Source: Caulobacter sp. FWC2
GTDB lineage: Bacteria > Pseudomonadota > Alphaproteobacteria > Caulobacterales > Caulobacteraceae
NCBI RefSeq assembly: GCF_002742625.1
Contig: NZ_PEBF01000001.1
Coordinates: 558,001-622,000 of the forward strand
Reading direction: 5' to 3'
DNA length: 64,000 nucleotides
The notes under the pieces were generated by a model. It did no database searches and was not told the origin of the DNA. It saw only the letters and a list, made by a program, of their open reading frames with translations. Shown here in pieces: positions 19,411 through 30,619 of the stretch. Each line of letters opens with the position of its first letter. The first letter of the stretch is position 1. The position numbers were made by a program, and so were the translations under genes.

Positions 19411-21332
19411 GCGGAAACCTTACCGACCTTCGGTGTCTGAGGCGTCACGACCGGCGGCGGGGTCAGCAAGCCGCGCGTACGGGCGATCTGGCGTGGTTCT
19501 TCCTCGAACAGCGCGGCCAGCTGCTCGACCAGCACCCCGCCCAGTTGCTCGACATCGACGATGGTGACGGCGCGGCGGTAATAGCGCGTGACGTCGTGGC
19601 CGATGCCGATGGCGATCAGCTCCACGGGGCTCTTGCCCTCGATCTCACCGATGACCTGGCGCAAGTGACGCTCCAGATAGTGGCCCGAATTGACGCTCAG
19701 GGTGGAGTCGTCCACCGGCGCGCCATCGGAAATCACCATCAGAATGCGGCGAGCTTCGGGCCGGCCGATGATCCGCTGGTGGGCCCACATCAGGGCCTCG
19801 CCGTCGATGTTCTCCTTCAGGAGACCCTCGCGCATCATCAAACCGAGGTTCTTGCGGGCCCGGCGCCACGGAGAATCGGCGGCCTTGTAGATGATGTGGC
19901 GCAGGTCGTTCAGGCGGCCGGGGGCGGCGGGTTTGCCGGCCTTGATCCACTCGTCGCGGCTGGTTCCGCCCTTCCAGGCGCGGGTGGTGAAGCCCAGCAC
20001 CTCGGTCTTGACCCCGCAGCGTTCCAGCGTGCGCGCCAGGATGTCGGCGCAGATCGCCGCCACCATGATCGGCCGTCCCCGCATCGAGCCGGAATTGTCG
20101 ATCAGCAGGGTGACGACCGTGTCGCGGAACTCCTGGTCCTCTTCCTGCTTGAAGGAAAGCGGCGCGGTCGGGTCGATGATCACCCGCGTCAGGCGGGCGA
20201 CGTCCAGCATCCCTTCCTCGAGATCGAAGGTCCAGGCGCGGTTCTGCTGAGCCAGCAGGCGGCGCTGCAGCTTGTTGGCCAGGCGCGAGACGACGCTGGA
20301 AAGCGCCGACAGCTGCTGGTCCAGATAGGCGCGCAGGCGCGTCAGCTCCTCGGCGTCGCACAGGTCCTCGGCGTCGACGACCTCGTCGTGGGCCGTGGTG
20401 AAGACCTTGTAGAGCGGCTCACCGCCCTGAGCGGCGCCGGGGTCGGGACGGGCGGGCTTGGCGCCGTCGCCCATCTCTGGCTGCTCGTCGGACTCCTCGG
20501 GCTCGCCCTCCTGGTCCGACTGAACCATCTCCTCGTCGCCGGCCTCGGTCTCGCGGTCGGAGGCCTCACTCTCCTGCGGCGAGGAACCCTCGGGCTGTTC
20601 GCCTTCGCCCTCGCCCTGATCCTCGTCGGAATTCTCGGTCGCGCCTTCCTCTTCGCCGTCGTCCTCGTCGGCGCTTTCGGTGGCGTCGGACATCTCCTCG
20701 CCAAGGTCCAGGTCGCGCAGGATCTCGCGGGTCACCCGCGCGAAGGCGGCCTGGTCGTCGATGGCGGCGGCCAGGCGGTCCAGGTCCTTGCCGGCCCTCA
20801 TCTCGATGTCGTTGCGCAGGATGTCGACCAGGGCCTTGGCCCCGTCCGGCGGCGCGTCGCCGGTCAGGCGCTCGCGGACCATGAGGCCCAGGATCTCGGC
20901 CATCGGCGCCGACTGGCGGTCGGTAGCGACGGCGCGCGTCAGGCCCTGCTTTTCCAGCCGGGCCTCGAGAGCGGCGGTCAGGTTGCCGCGCACGCCGCCC
21001 AGGGCGTTGGCGCCGATCGCTTCCAGCCGCGCCTGCTCGATCGACTCGAAGGCCGCCTGGCCGTCGGGGGAGCTGGGGCGGGCGCGGGCGTGGGCGATCG
21101 GATCGTGGTGGGCCAGGCGCAGGGCCATCTGGTCGGCCAGGCCGCGGATGCGCGCGGCCTCCTTGGAGCTCAGGTCGCGCGGCGGGTGCGGCAGGATCGC
21201 GCGCTTGCCCAGAAGCTGCGGGCCATCGCCCGAGAACACGACCTCCAGGTCCGGCATTTCGGCAAGCGAGCGCGCGGCGTGCGCCAGGGCGCGCTTGAAG
21301 GGTTCGGTCGGGCTTTCGGGCTTGGAGGCCAT
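19407..21332 (-). CDS. cobT: Cobaltochelatase subunit CobT
   Basis: 641 residues. The layout is that of CobT of the aerobic cobalamin pathway: an N-terminal domain ([16 protein letters not shown]), a long acidic linker (about residues 215-300, rich in Glu/Asp), and a C-terminal VWA domain with [13 protein letters not shown] near residue 415 and ISDGAP near 545. CobT works with CobS and CobN to insert cobalt into hydrogenobyrinate a,c-diamide. The gene next upstream is not cobS but a small membrane protein on the other strand, so the pair that is usual in alphaproteobacteria is split. A magnesium- or other-chelatase VWA role is less likely given the sequence. Confidence 0.88.
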   Translation of the reverse strand: MASKPESPTEPFKRALAHAARSLAEMPDLEVVFSGDGPQLLGKRAILPHPPRDLSSKEAARIRGLADQMALRLAHHDPIAHARARPSSPDGQAAFESIEQARLEAIGANALGGVRGNLTAALEARLEKQGLTRAVATDRQSAPMAEILGLMVRERLTGDAPPDGAKALVDILRNDIEMRAGKDLDRLAAAIDDQAAFARVTREILRDLDLGEEMSDATESADEDDGEEEGATENSDEDQGEGEGEQPEGSSPQESEASDRETEAGDEEMVQSDQEGEPEESDEQPEMGDGAKPARPDPGAAQGGEPLYKVFTTAHDEVVDAEDLCDAEELTRLRAYLDQQLSALSSVVSRLANKLQRRLLAQQNRAWTFDLEEGMLDVARLTRVIIDPTAPLSFKQEEDQEFRDTVVTLLIDNSGSMRGRPIMVAAICADILARTLERCGVKTEVLGFTTRAWKGGTSRDEWIKAGKPAAPGRLNDLRHIIYKAADSPWRRARKNLGLMMREGLLKENIDGEALMWAHQRIIGRPEARRILMVISDGAPVDDSTLSVNSGHYLERHLRQVIGEIEGKSPVELIAIGIGHDVTRYYRRAVTIVDVEQLGGVLVEQLAALFEEEPRQIARTRGLLTPPPVVTPQTPKVGKVSA

Positions 21333-21438
21333 GGCTTCGAGTTAGCGGCGCCGGGCGGCGAAAACAAGGAACGCCGTGCTCGGACGGGACGTTGATTTTC
21401 CAACAGCGCCGCCAAGGCGGTCCTCGGAGGAAACGCAG

Positions 21439-21621
21439 ATGCTCAAGTGGGCCATTATTCTCGCCGTCGTCGCCCTGATCGCTGGGGCCCTGGGTTTCAC
21501 TGGCGTGGCCGGCGCGGCGGCCGGTGTCGCCAAGATCCTGTTCTTCCTGTTCCTCATCGGCTTCGTGATCGTCGCCCTGCTGGGCGCGACCGTGTTCAAG
21601 GCGGCGGCAGGCCCGAAATAG
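21439..21621 (+). CDS. DUF1328 small membrane protein
   Basis: 60 residues, almost all in two hydrophobic segments ([20 protein letters not shown] and [20 protein letters not shown]). This is the DUF1328 family, small inner-membrane proteins of unknown role. The ATG at 21439 follows GGAGGAAA; the in-frame start at 21376 adds a polar segment and is rejected. Confidence 0.9.
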   Translation: MLKWAIILAVVALIAGALGFTGVAGAAAGVAKILFFLFLIGFVIVALLGATVFKAAAGPK

Positions 21622-21679
21622 CCGCCGCACGCCTTGCGCGGGCCGGAGCGGACGTCGACCCCGCCGCCGGCATCAGTGT

Positions 21680-21713
21680 GACGCTAGGACCCCGTGGGAG
21701 GGGTCCTAGCGTC
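21680..21713. terminator. Hairpin overlapping the DUF3089 stop codon
   Basis: A perfect 14-bp stem (GACGCTAGGACCCC / GGGGTCCTAGCGTC), loop GTGGGA. The right arm contains the TAG stop of the DUF3089 gene. There is no T-run on either strand, so it may be a Rho-assisted or bidirectional end-of-transcript hairpin. Confidence 0.6.
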
Positions 21714-22875
21714 CCGCGTAGGCCTTGGCTTGCCGGGCCACGAGCGCGTTCAGGTCGCCCATCTCCAGATTCACGTCGATCAGGTGCAGGCCCCAGTCCT
21801 TCAGCACATAGCCGCCGACCATGACGTCGCCAGCGATCTCATCGGTGCGCGGATCGGCCGGATCGGCGTTCACCTTGACCGACAGATAGGTGAAGTCGCC
21901 TTCGCTGACGCACTTGGCCGAGAGCAAGCCGGGCAGCGAAACGAACGGCGTCGAGACCTTCACATCCTTGGCGAACGGTTTCGGCTCTCCGCTCGACTGG
22001 AAGCTCTTGCTGCTCAGATAGCTGTGCACCGGGGTTTCGTCGGTGGAGGCCTTGCCGGCGACCAGGGCGGCGGGGTTCACGCAACCGGCGCGGTGGCCCT
22101 GCTCGTCGGTCTTGCCGAAGCGGCTGTTGGCAGGCGGCGGGCTGGAGGCGCGGAACGAGACGTAGGTCACCAGGCATCCGGCCTGATCGGCCTTGTCGCA
22201 CAGCGGGATCGAGCCGAACTTGCCATCGGTCACCGGCGTGTTCATGCCGAGCACATAGGCCGAGATCATCTGCTTCTGGGCCGGTTTGCCGTCCACCTCG
22301 TTCTTCAGGAGGTCCAGCAGCATCCGCGAGCCCTGGCTGTGGCCCAGCAGCACAACACCCCTAGCCTTCCCATTGGGTCCCTTGTTCTCGTTGGCCAGGT
22401 ACCAGCGCCAGGCGTCGCGCACGTCGCCATAGGCCAGGACGCCGTTGCCCGGCGAGGGCTGGCCCATCATCACCGCGCGCAGGGCCGCCAGGGTCACCTG
22501 GCGATACATCGGGGCGAACAGCCGGCATTGGCCGCCGAAGCGGGCCAGCTGCTGCTCGACCACGCGGCGCTCGGCCTCGTCGATGACCATGTCGCTGTTG
22601 CCGCCCGGATCGGTCGAGACGGTCGGATAGATGTAGAAGCAGTCATAGGCCGGGCTGGCGACCGGCTTGAACGCCTCGGTCGAGGTCTTGCCGTCGGCCT
22701 GGACGATGGTCGTGGTCTGGTCGACCGCGCAGGCGTCCTGGCGGCCCGGCAGGCATAGCCAGTTCTCTGTCTTGCCATAGTCGTTGGGCGTCACGCCCGT
22801 CGGGGCCTGGGCGCGAGCCGCGCCCGCCAGAGCCAAGCCGGCCATCAAGCCTAGAGCCGCCAGAGTCTTCGCCAT
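21706..22875 (-). CDS. DUF3089 secreted alpha/beta hydrolase (lipase-like)
   Basis: 389 residues. Signal peptide MAKTLAALGLMAGLALAGAARA, then the DUF3089 domain: WLCLPGRQDACAVDQTTTIV, DCFYIYPTVS, nucleophile elbow GHSQGSRM and many Cys (RLFAPMYRQ, DKADQAGCLVTY). The GxSxG elbow suggests a serine esterase or lipase. The long frame reaching 23049 includes an upstream stretch with no signal peptide, and the GGGAGGGGAAG before the ATG at 22875 decides this start. Confidence 0.83.
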   Translation of the reverse strand: MAKTLAALGLMAGLALAGAARAQAPTGVTPNDYGKTENWLCLPGRQDACAVDQTTTIVQADGKTSTEAFKPVASPAYDCFYIYPTVSTDPGGNSDMVIDEAERRVVEQQLARFGGQCRLFAPMYRQVTLAALRAVMMGQPSPGNGVLAYGDVRDAWRWYLANENKGPNGKARGVVLLGHSQGSRMLLDLLKNEVDGKPAQKQMISAYVLGMNTPVTDGKFGSIPLCDKADQAGCLVTYVSFRASSPPPANSRFGKTDEQGHRAGCVNPAALVAGKASTDETPVHSYLSSKSFQSSGEPKPFAKDVKVSTPFVSLPGLLSAKCVSEGDFTYLSVKVNADPADPRTDEIAGDVMVGGYVLKDWGLHLIDVNLEMGDLNALVARQAKAYAGR

Positions 22876-23038
22876 CGTCTTCCCCTCCCGATGCGTTTCG
22901 AACGCTCGTTTGGCGCGGACAATGACGGAGAGAACACCACTCGCCAAGTGGGCTTGGAACGCCTTTGGCGCGAGGCTTGCGACGTCGACGGCGATTGTCC
23001 CGTCAAGGGACGCTCCTGCGTTCGTATCGAGGTCGGCC

Positions 23039-24118
23039 ATGAGCCCCAAGACCCTTCTCCGCGTCGGCGTGCTGGCGGTTTTCGCTGGCCTTACCCTGGC
23101 TTCGCCCGTGCTGGCGGACGGCTATGAGCGCGCTCCGGTGCGCCAGCATCATGCGCCAAAACGGGTCACGACGCGCACCAAGGTGGTCTATGTCGACCGC
23201 GTGGTGGAGCGCCGCGTGCCGGTCTATGTCGACCGTCCCACCACCCAGATCGTCGAGAAGATTGTCGAAAAGCCGGTGATCATCGAGCGGCCGGTCGTGG
23301 TCGAAAAGCGTATCGAGGTGCCCGTCGAGAAGCTGGTCCAGGTTCCGGTCGAGAAGATCGTGGACCGGCCCGTCTATATCGACCGTCCGGTCGAGAAGAT
23401 TGTCGAGAAGATCGTCGAAAAGCGCGTGGAAGTGCCGGTGGATCGTCCGGTCTATGTGGATCGTCCGGTTCCCGTGGATCGCCCCGTCCCTGTGGACCGT
23501 CCCGTTCCGACCCCGGCCCCGACGGTCACGCCGTGCCAGCAGGCCTGTTCAGGCCCGGGCGGTGAGGTGGTCGACAGGATCATTCAGGTGCCGGTCTACG
23601 TCTATGTCGACCGCCCGGTGGACCGCCCGGTCTATGTGCCGGTCCAGCAGCAGGGCGGCTGCCAGCCCCGCGTCTGCGGAGGCGCGGTCTACCAGCAGCA
23701 GTGCAGCCCTTGCGGCGGACAACGCTACGAGGACAGCTATTACGAGGAGAGCCGCGAGCGCTCGTCCTACGAGTATTCGAGCGACTATTCGGGCTCGCGC
23801 TATAGCGCAGGCGGCGGCTGGAACGCGGGTTCCGTCGGCAGCTCGGCGTGGGGCAACTATATCGAGCCGCCGCCCCTGCCGATGGGCTATGTCGGCGCGC
23901 AGTCGGGCGGGCGTGGCGGCGGTTACGGCGGTCCTGGCCTGGCAGGCGGTGGCGGCTATGCGGGCGGCTACGCCGGCAGCTCTTCGAGCGGCTATGCGTC
24001 GAGCTCGGCGTCGGCCTCAGCCTCTGCGTCGTCCTCGATCCACATCGGCGGCGGCTATCATGGCGGCGGCAGCAAGGGCGGCTGCGGCGCCTGCGGTGGC
24101 GGCGGCAAGCATCACTAG
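23039..24118 (+). CDS. Secreted VEKP/VDRP-repeat, Gly/Ser-rich protein
   Basis: 359 residues. Signal peptide MSPKTLLRVGVLAVFAGLTLA, cleaved at about SPVLA-DG. Residues about 45-160 repeat short units of the type V-[DE]-[RK]-P-V or V-E-K-I-V-E-K-P (for example VEKIVEKPV, VEKIVEKRV, VDRPVPVDRPV). A Cys-rich centre follows (PCQQACSG, GCQPRVCG, QQCSPCGGQ), then Tyr/Ser/Gly-rich DSYYEESRERSSY and a C-terminal Gly-rich, Ser/Ala-rich tail ending GGCGACGGGGKHH. No domain family is recognised. A secreted structural or metal-binding surface protein is a guess. It converges with the gene at 24122, 3 bp apart. Confidence 0.8.
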   Translation: MSPKTLLRVGVLAVFAGLTLASPVLADGYERAPVRQHHAPKRVTTRTKVVYVDRVVERRVPVYVDRPTTQIVEKIVEKPVIIERPVVVEKRIEVPVEKLVQVPVEKIVDRPVYIDRPVEKIVEKIVEKRVEVPVDRPVYVDRPVPVDRPVPVDRPVPTPAPTVTPCQQACSGPGGEVVDRIIQVPVYVYVDRPVDRPVYVPVQQQGGCQPRVCGGAVYQQQCSPCGGQRYEDSYYEESRERSSYEYSSDYSGSRYSAGGGWNAGSVGSSAWGNYIEPPPLPMGYVGAQSGGRGGGYGGPGLAGGGGYAGGYAGSSSSGYASSSASASASASSSIHIGGGYHGGGSKGGCGACGGGGKHH

Positions 24119-24121
24119 GGT

Positions 24122-24436
24122 CTAGAGCGAGAGCCAGCGCCTCGGGTTCTTGTCGCCCAGGGCGCGGGCCTCGCCGGGCTTGAGGCCCAGCTCACGCATC
24201 CGGTAGGCGACGATCTCGCGCAGCGCCTCGACGGGCTCCTGGCCTTTGACGGGGCTTGAGGCCACCGAGCCGGCGTTCATCGCCAGGTCCACGGCCGCCC
24301 ACTCGGCCTGGGCGCGATCCGACTTTCCGACCGCGAAGTAGTGACGGACCGGCAGGCGCTCGCCCGCGACTTCGACCATCACGCCGATGACCCAGCCTTG
24401 AACGATCAGATCGGCGTCGGGGCGTTGGCGGAACAT
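24122..24436 (-). CDS. Hypothetical protein, 104 aa
   Basis: Soluble protein with no family I recognise. It reads like a single alpha/beta domain: an N-terminal beta-rich part (DLIVQGWVIGVMVEVAG, RHYFAVGKSDRAQAEWAAVDLA) and a helical C-terminus (EALREIVAYRMRELGLKPGEARAL). No signal peptide. It begins at an ATG and ends almost touching the repeat protein's stop. Confidence 0.6.
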   Translation of the reverse strand: MFRQRPDADLIVQGWVIGVMVEVAGERLPVRHYFAVGKSDRAQAEWAAVDLAMNAGSVASSPVKGQEPVEALREIVAYRMRELGLKPGEARALGDKNPRRWLSL

Positions 24437-24478
24437 AGAGGCGCATGTAGCGCTCGCCAGGCCTCGCGGATAGGGCCT

Positions 24479-24610
24479 CTAGCCGATCAGCTGGAACGCT
24501 GCCTGGCTGACCAGGCCCAGCACAAGCCAAGCCGAGACGCCCACCAGGATGAGGCTGGTTCGCGACGCGCGGCGACGGCGCTGGGCGGGATACAAACGCA
24601 CGAGCGACAT
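24479..24610 (-). CDS. Small single-pass membrane protein, 43 aa
   Basis: MSLVRLYPAQRRRRASRTSL followed by one hydrophobic helix (ILVGVSAWLVLGLVSQAAF). The Arg cluster before the helix predicts a cytoplasmic N-terminus. GGAGG lies five bases before the ATG at 24610, which decides it over ATG 24622. The gene stands alone and its role is unknown. Confidence 0.6.
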   Translation of the reverse strand: MSLVRLYPAQRRRRASRTSLILVGVSAWLVLGLVSQAAFQLIG

Positions 24611-24710
24611 TTCAGCCTCCATGCTCTGCAACGTGAGCGGAAGATTAACGTCGAACCTTCGCCTTGGTTCTCGCGCGTCACGGGAGTGTGAAACCGTCGT
24701 CATGCGGACA

Positions 24711-24743
24711 AAGAAAAAGGGCGGAGCCTCGCGGCCCCGCCCT
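24711..24743 (-). terminator. groESL terminator
   Basis: An imperfect 11-bp stem (AGGGCGGAGCC / GGCCCCGCCCT, loop TCGC) lies 33 bp past the groEL stop. The A-run before it becomes a T-run on the minus strand. Confidence 0.82.
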
Positions 24744-24775
24744 CAATCATTTCAGCGTTTAGCCGACAGGACTTC

Positions 24776-26769
<1,994 letters not shown>

Positions 26770-26829
26770 GGGTGTTCTCCGTCGGAACGGTTTCAAATAA
26801 AGGCTGCGCTGGATCGGGGAGCGAGGCTG

Positions 26830-26856
26830 TTAGCAGTCGCTCCCATCGAGTGCCAA
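26830..26856 (-). promoter_or_regulatory. CIRCE operator (HrcA site) of groESL
   Basis: TTAGCAGTC-N9-GAGTGCCAA on the plus strand, against the CIRCE consensus TTAGCACTC-N9-GAGTGCTAA. Two bases deviate, one in each arm. It lies about 60-90 bp before the groES start and is the binding site of the HrcA repressor. Confidence 0.88.
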
Positions 26857-26866
26857 CGCTGGGCGT

Positions 26867-26895
26867 GAGTTAGGCAGCGCGCTCGGTTGAGTCAA
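26867..26895 (-). promoter_or_regulatory. Possible groESL promoter
   Basis: On the minus strand TTGACT (26890-26895) and TAACTC (26867-26872) are separated by 17 bp, just upstream of the CIRCE. The -10 box is weak; an RpoH promoter was not identifiable with confidence. Confidence 0.45.
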
Positions 26896-26945
26896 GGACA
26901 GGGTGGGCGAAGTTTTTGCGTCGCCTGACCAAGGGGAGACCGCTG

Positions 26946-27329
26946 ATGTTCGATCATATGGGGCTTGGGGTGAGCGATTTCACCCGGTCGGCCGCCTTTT
27001 ATGACGCCGCCCTGGCGCCGCTGGGGATCCGCCAGCTCTATGTCGTGCCCAAGGAATTCACCAACGGCGTCGACGTGGCGGGTTATGGCCGCGAGCGGCC
27101 GATGTTCTGGGTTTCCGGCCACGACACGACGCAGGGCAAGCTTCACGTCGCCTTCGCCGCGGAAACCCGCGCCCAGGTCGACGCCTTTTACGAAGCGGCG
27201 CTGAAGGCTGGCGGGAAAGACAATGGTTCGCCCGGACTTCGCCCACATTACGATAAGGACTATTACGGCGCGTTCGTTCTGGACCCGGACGGCTTCAACG
27301 TCGAGGCTGTCTGCCGCGCGCCCGAATAA
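26946..27329 (+). CDS. VOC-superfamily (glyoxalase-like) protein
   Basis: 127 residues. The beta-alpha-beta-beta pattern of the VOC fold is visible: MFDHMGLGVSDFTRSAAFY at the N-terminus, a second module with KLHVAFAAETRAQVDAFY, and a C-terminal DPDGFNVEAVCR. A start at 26946 is preferred; GGGGAG precedes it. Family members bind a metal and act on small electrophiles such as methylglyoxal or glutathione adducts, but no specific activity can be read. It is followed by a membrane protein 29 bp downstream and may share its transcript. Confidence 0.8.
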   Translation: MFDHMGLGVSDFTRSAAFYDAALAPLGIRQLYVVPKEFTNGVDVAGYGRERPMFWVSGHDTTQGKLHVAFAAETRAQVDAFYEAALKAGGKDNGSPGLRPHYDKDYYGAFVLDPDGFNVEAVCRAPE

Positions 27330-27358
27330 CGTCGAGAATAACAGGAGTTCCAAGGCCT

Positions 27359-27784
27359 ATGTCGAGCTACGTCCTGTCGCTGTTCCTGGCGGTCCTGGCC
27401 TGCGTCATCGGCGGGAGCCTGGGCGGCATGATCCTGGCCCGGCCGCAGACCATGCTCGGCCTGGCGGGGCTGGCCGACGACGACACGCCCAAGCCGCCGC
27501 TGTTCGCCGAGGGCCGGGCCTTGGGCGGGGTGCTGATCGCCTCGCACGGCGTGGCGGCGCTCTATCTCGGCTACCAGCCGCGCATCGGAGCGGCCATGGC
27601 GTTAGCCTTGGCCGTCGCCTGGCTGGGCGCGGCGGCGGGAAGGGCGATCTCGGCGGCGATGGACGGCGAGGCCGGGCGCTACAACAGCGGCGCGATGGTG
27701 TTCAACGCCCTGATCGGCATCACGCTCAGCCTGCCGTTCTTCAATATCGGCCGCGTGGTGCTGGAAGGCGCGCGACTGGCCTAA
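27359..27784 (+). CDS. Integral membrane protein, 141 aa, 4 predicted segments
   Basis: Four hydrophobic stretches: LSLFLAVLACVIGGSLGGMI, LGGVLIASHGVAALYLGY, AMALALAVAWLGAAAGRAI and MVFNALIGITLSLPFF. A short conserved-looking loop (LADDDTPKPPLFAEGRALGG) lies between TM1 and TM2. It has the layout of DUF4345-type proteins, but I do not claim the family. Its stop codon overlaps the next gene's stop by 4 bp in convergent orientation. Confidence 0.65.
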   Translation: MSSYVLSLFLAVLACVIGGSLGGMILARPQTMLGLAGLADDDTPKPPLFAEGRALGGVLIASHGVAALYLGYQPRIGAAMALALAVAWLGAAAGRAISAAMDGEAGRYNSGAMVFNALIGITLSLPFFNIGRVVLEGARLA

Positions 27785-28293
27785 AGCGCCTTCTCGTGCG
27801 CGAGCAGCCAGCGTTTGCGATCGATTCCGCCGCCGTAGCCGGTCAGCGCCCCGTCCATGCCGATCACCCGGTGGCAGGGCGCGACGATGCTGAGCGGGTT
27901 TGAGCCGTTGGCGTGGCCGGCGGCGCGGACCGCTAGCGGACGCCCGGCGCGACGGGCAAGCTCCGAATAGGTGATCGTCTCACCAGCCGGGATCCGCGTC
28001 AGGGCCGTCCACACCGCGTGCTGGAAGGCCGTGCCGTTGGTGACCCAAGCGAGGGTGTTCAGGGCTTCGAACTGGCCGGCGAAGTAGGCGGTGATGGCGT
28101 CGCGGATAGCGACCGGCGTCGCGCCAGGCTCGGGACGCAGCGGGCCGTAGTGCGTTTTCAGCAGGCGGTCGAGACGGTGCTCGTGGTCTTGGAAGTCCAT
28201 CGCGCGCAGGGCGCCGGCCTCGTCGGTGACGATCAGCAACTCGCCGATCGGCGAGGGCGCGCGGTCCAGGAGCAGGCGAGCGGGGCGACTCAT
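27781..28293 (-). CDS. Methylated-DNA--[protein]-cysteine S-methyltransferase (second)
   Basis: 170 residues. Active-site APCHRVIG near residue 143, N-terminal domain (DRAPSPIGELLIVTDE), HTH-like ETITYSELARRAGRP and C-terminal GYGGGIDRKRWLLAHEKAL. This is the classic Ogt layout, shorter and closer to consensus than the paralogue at 13482. The start at 28293 is the first Met that gives a normal N-terminus. It is a single gene with a palindromic repeat directly upstream. Confidence 0.92.
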   Translation of the reverse strand: MSRPARLLLDRAPSPIGELLIVTDEAGALRAMDFQDHEHRLDRLLKTHYGPLRPEPGATPVAIRDAITAYFAGQFEALNTLAWVTNGTAFQHAVWTALTRIPAGETITYSELARRAGRPLAVRAAGHANGSNPLSIVAPCHRVIGMDGALTGYGGGIDRKRWLLAHEKAL

Positions 28294-28349
28294 CGGGCGA
28301 TCATCGCCGGGCGAGGCGAGGGTGTCCGCCCGGAATTTGCGGCGGTGAA

Positions 28350-28460
28350 GCCCCCTCCACCAGCTTCGCTGGTCCCCCTCCCCCATAAAGGGGGAGGAGA
28401 GTCCGTGATTGCTCCTCCCCCTTCATGGGGGAGGTGTCGCCGATAGGCGACGGAGGGGGC
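28350..28460. repeat. Palindromic GC-rich intergenic repeat (type A)
   Basis: 111 bp framed by a perfect 9-bp inverted repeat (GCCCCCTCC / GGAGGGGGC). Inside are hairpins ACCAGC-TTC-GCTGGT, CTCCCCC-ATAAAG-GGGGAG and CTCCCCCTTCATGGGGGAG. A second copy with compensatory changes is at 42620. Confidence 0.75.
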
Positions 28461-28469
28461 GGCGCTGAC

Positions 28470-29777
<1,308 letters not shown>

Positions 29778-29807
29778 GGTCGTTCCCTCTACCCGGTTCT
29801 CAATGTG

Positions 29808-29823
29808 TCAAACGCTTGTTTGA
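29808..29823 (-). promoter_or_regulatory. PsrA/FadR-type operator upstream of acyl-CoA dehydrogenase
   Basis: TCAAAC-GCTT-GTTTGA, a 6-bp inverted repeat with 4-nt spacer. It fits the CAAAC-N2-4-GTTTG motif of PsrA-type TetR-family fatty-acid regulators. It lies 31-46 bp before the start codon. Confidence 0.65.
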
Positions 29824-29935
29824 AGTGTTTGTAGACCGGCTTCAGGCGGGCGGCAAGCGGGCAGGTGGGGACAGGCGTCGAAGCGGTTGTTCGAACTGGG
29901 TTGTCACGGCGGCGCTCCTGGCGGAAAACACGATC

Positions 29936-30532
29936 ATGCTGAACCTGACCGCCGATACCCTGCAGGGCCGCTATGTGCGGCTGGAACCGATCACCATCGA
30001 TCACCGCGAAGAGCTGCAGGGAGCCGTCGACTGCGATCCCGCTAGCTGGGAGATCATGTCGGTCAACGGCTGCGGCGAGGGCTTCGAAGACTTCTGGGGC
30101 GCGCTGCAGGGCGAGACCGACCGTGGCGAACGCATCGGCTTCGCCATCCGCCGCCTGTCGGACGGCAAGGTCGTCGGCACCTCCAGCTACCTCAATATCC
30201 GCCGCCTGCATGGCGGGCTGGAGATCGGCTCGACCTTCCTCAATCCCGACGCGCGTTCGGGTCCGGTCAATCCGGAGAGCAAGCGCCTGATGCTGGCCCA
30301 CGCCTTCGAGAAGGCCGGGGCCATCCGCGTCGAGTTCAACATCGACGTCCGCAACGCCCGCAGCCAGGCCGCCGTCGGCAAGCTGGGGGCCAGCAAGGAA
30401 GGCGTGTTGCGCAACCACAAGGTCACCTGGACCGGCCACATCCGCGACACGGCGGTGTTCTCGATCACCGACTACGACTGGCCGGCGATCCGCGAACGGC
30501 TGGAATTCCGCCTCAGCGAAACCTTCGTCTAA
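29936..30532 (+). CDS. GNAT N-acetyltransferase (RimJ/RimL-like)
   Basis: 198 residues. Acetyltransferase fold with LQGRYVRLEPITIDHREELQ, VVGTSSYLNI, GLEIGSTFLNPDAR and the acceptor-side RVEFNIDVRNARSQAAVGKLGA, where the RimJ/L family binds acetyl-CoA. The C-terminal part (KVTWTGHIRDTAVFSI) is also family-like. Substrate unknown. The open frame continues upstream to 29816, but the ATG at 29936 gives the normal start. Confidence 0.88.
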   Translation: MLNLTADTLQGRYVRLEPITIDHREELQGAVDCDPASWEIMSVNGCGEGFEDFWGALQGETDRGERIGFAIRRLSDGKVVGTSSYLNIRRLHGGLEIGSTFLNPDARSGPVNPESKRLMLAHAFEKAGAIRVEFNIDVRNARSQAAVGKLGASKEGVLRNHKVTWTGHIRDTAVFSITDYDWPAIRERLEFRLSETFV

Positions 30533-30572
30533 AAAGGTTCCCCGGGGTCGCGAAATAAAACGGCGTTAGCTC

Positions 30573-30588
30573 AACGGTTGTAACCGTT
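30573..30588. promoter_or_regulatory. Perfect palindrome before the 30.6 kb gene
   Basis: AACGGTT-GT-AACCGTT, 7-bp arms, ends 31 bp before the ATG at 30620. It is in the right place for an operator; no factor is named. Confidence 0.45.
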
Positions 30589-30619
30589 CACAAAGCTTCG
30601 GCCTCTAACGTCCTATTCC

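Noticed and set aside
22876..23049. N-terminal extension of the DUF3089 gene
   Set aside because: The extended frame would place the signal peptide internally, and a strong ribosome site lies before the ATG at 22875.
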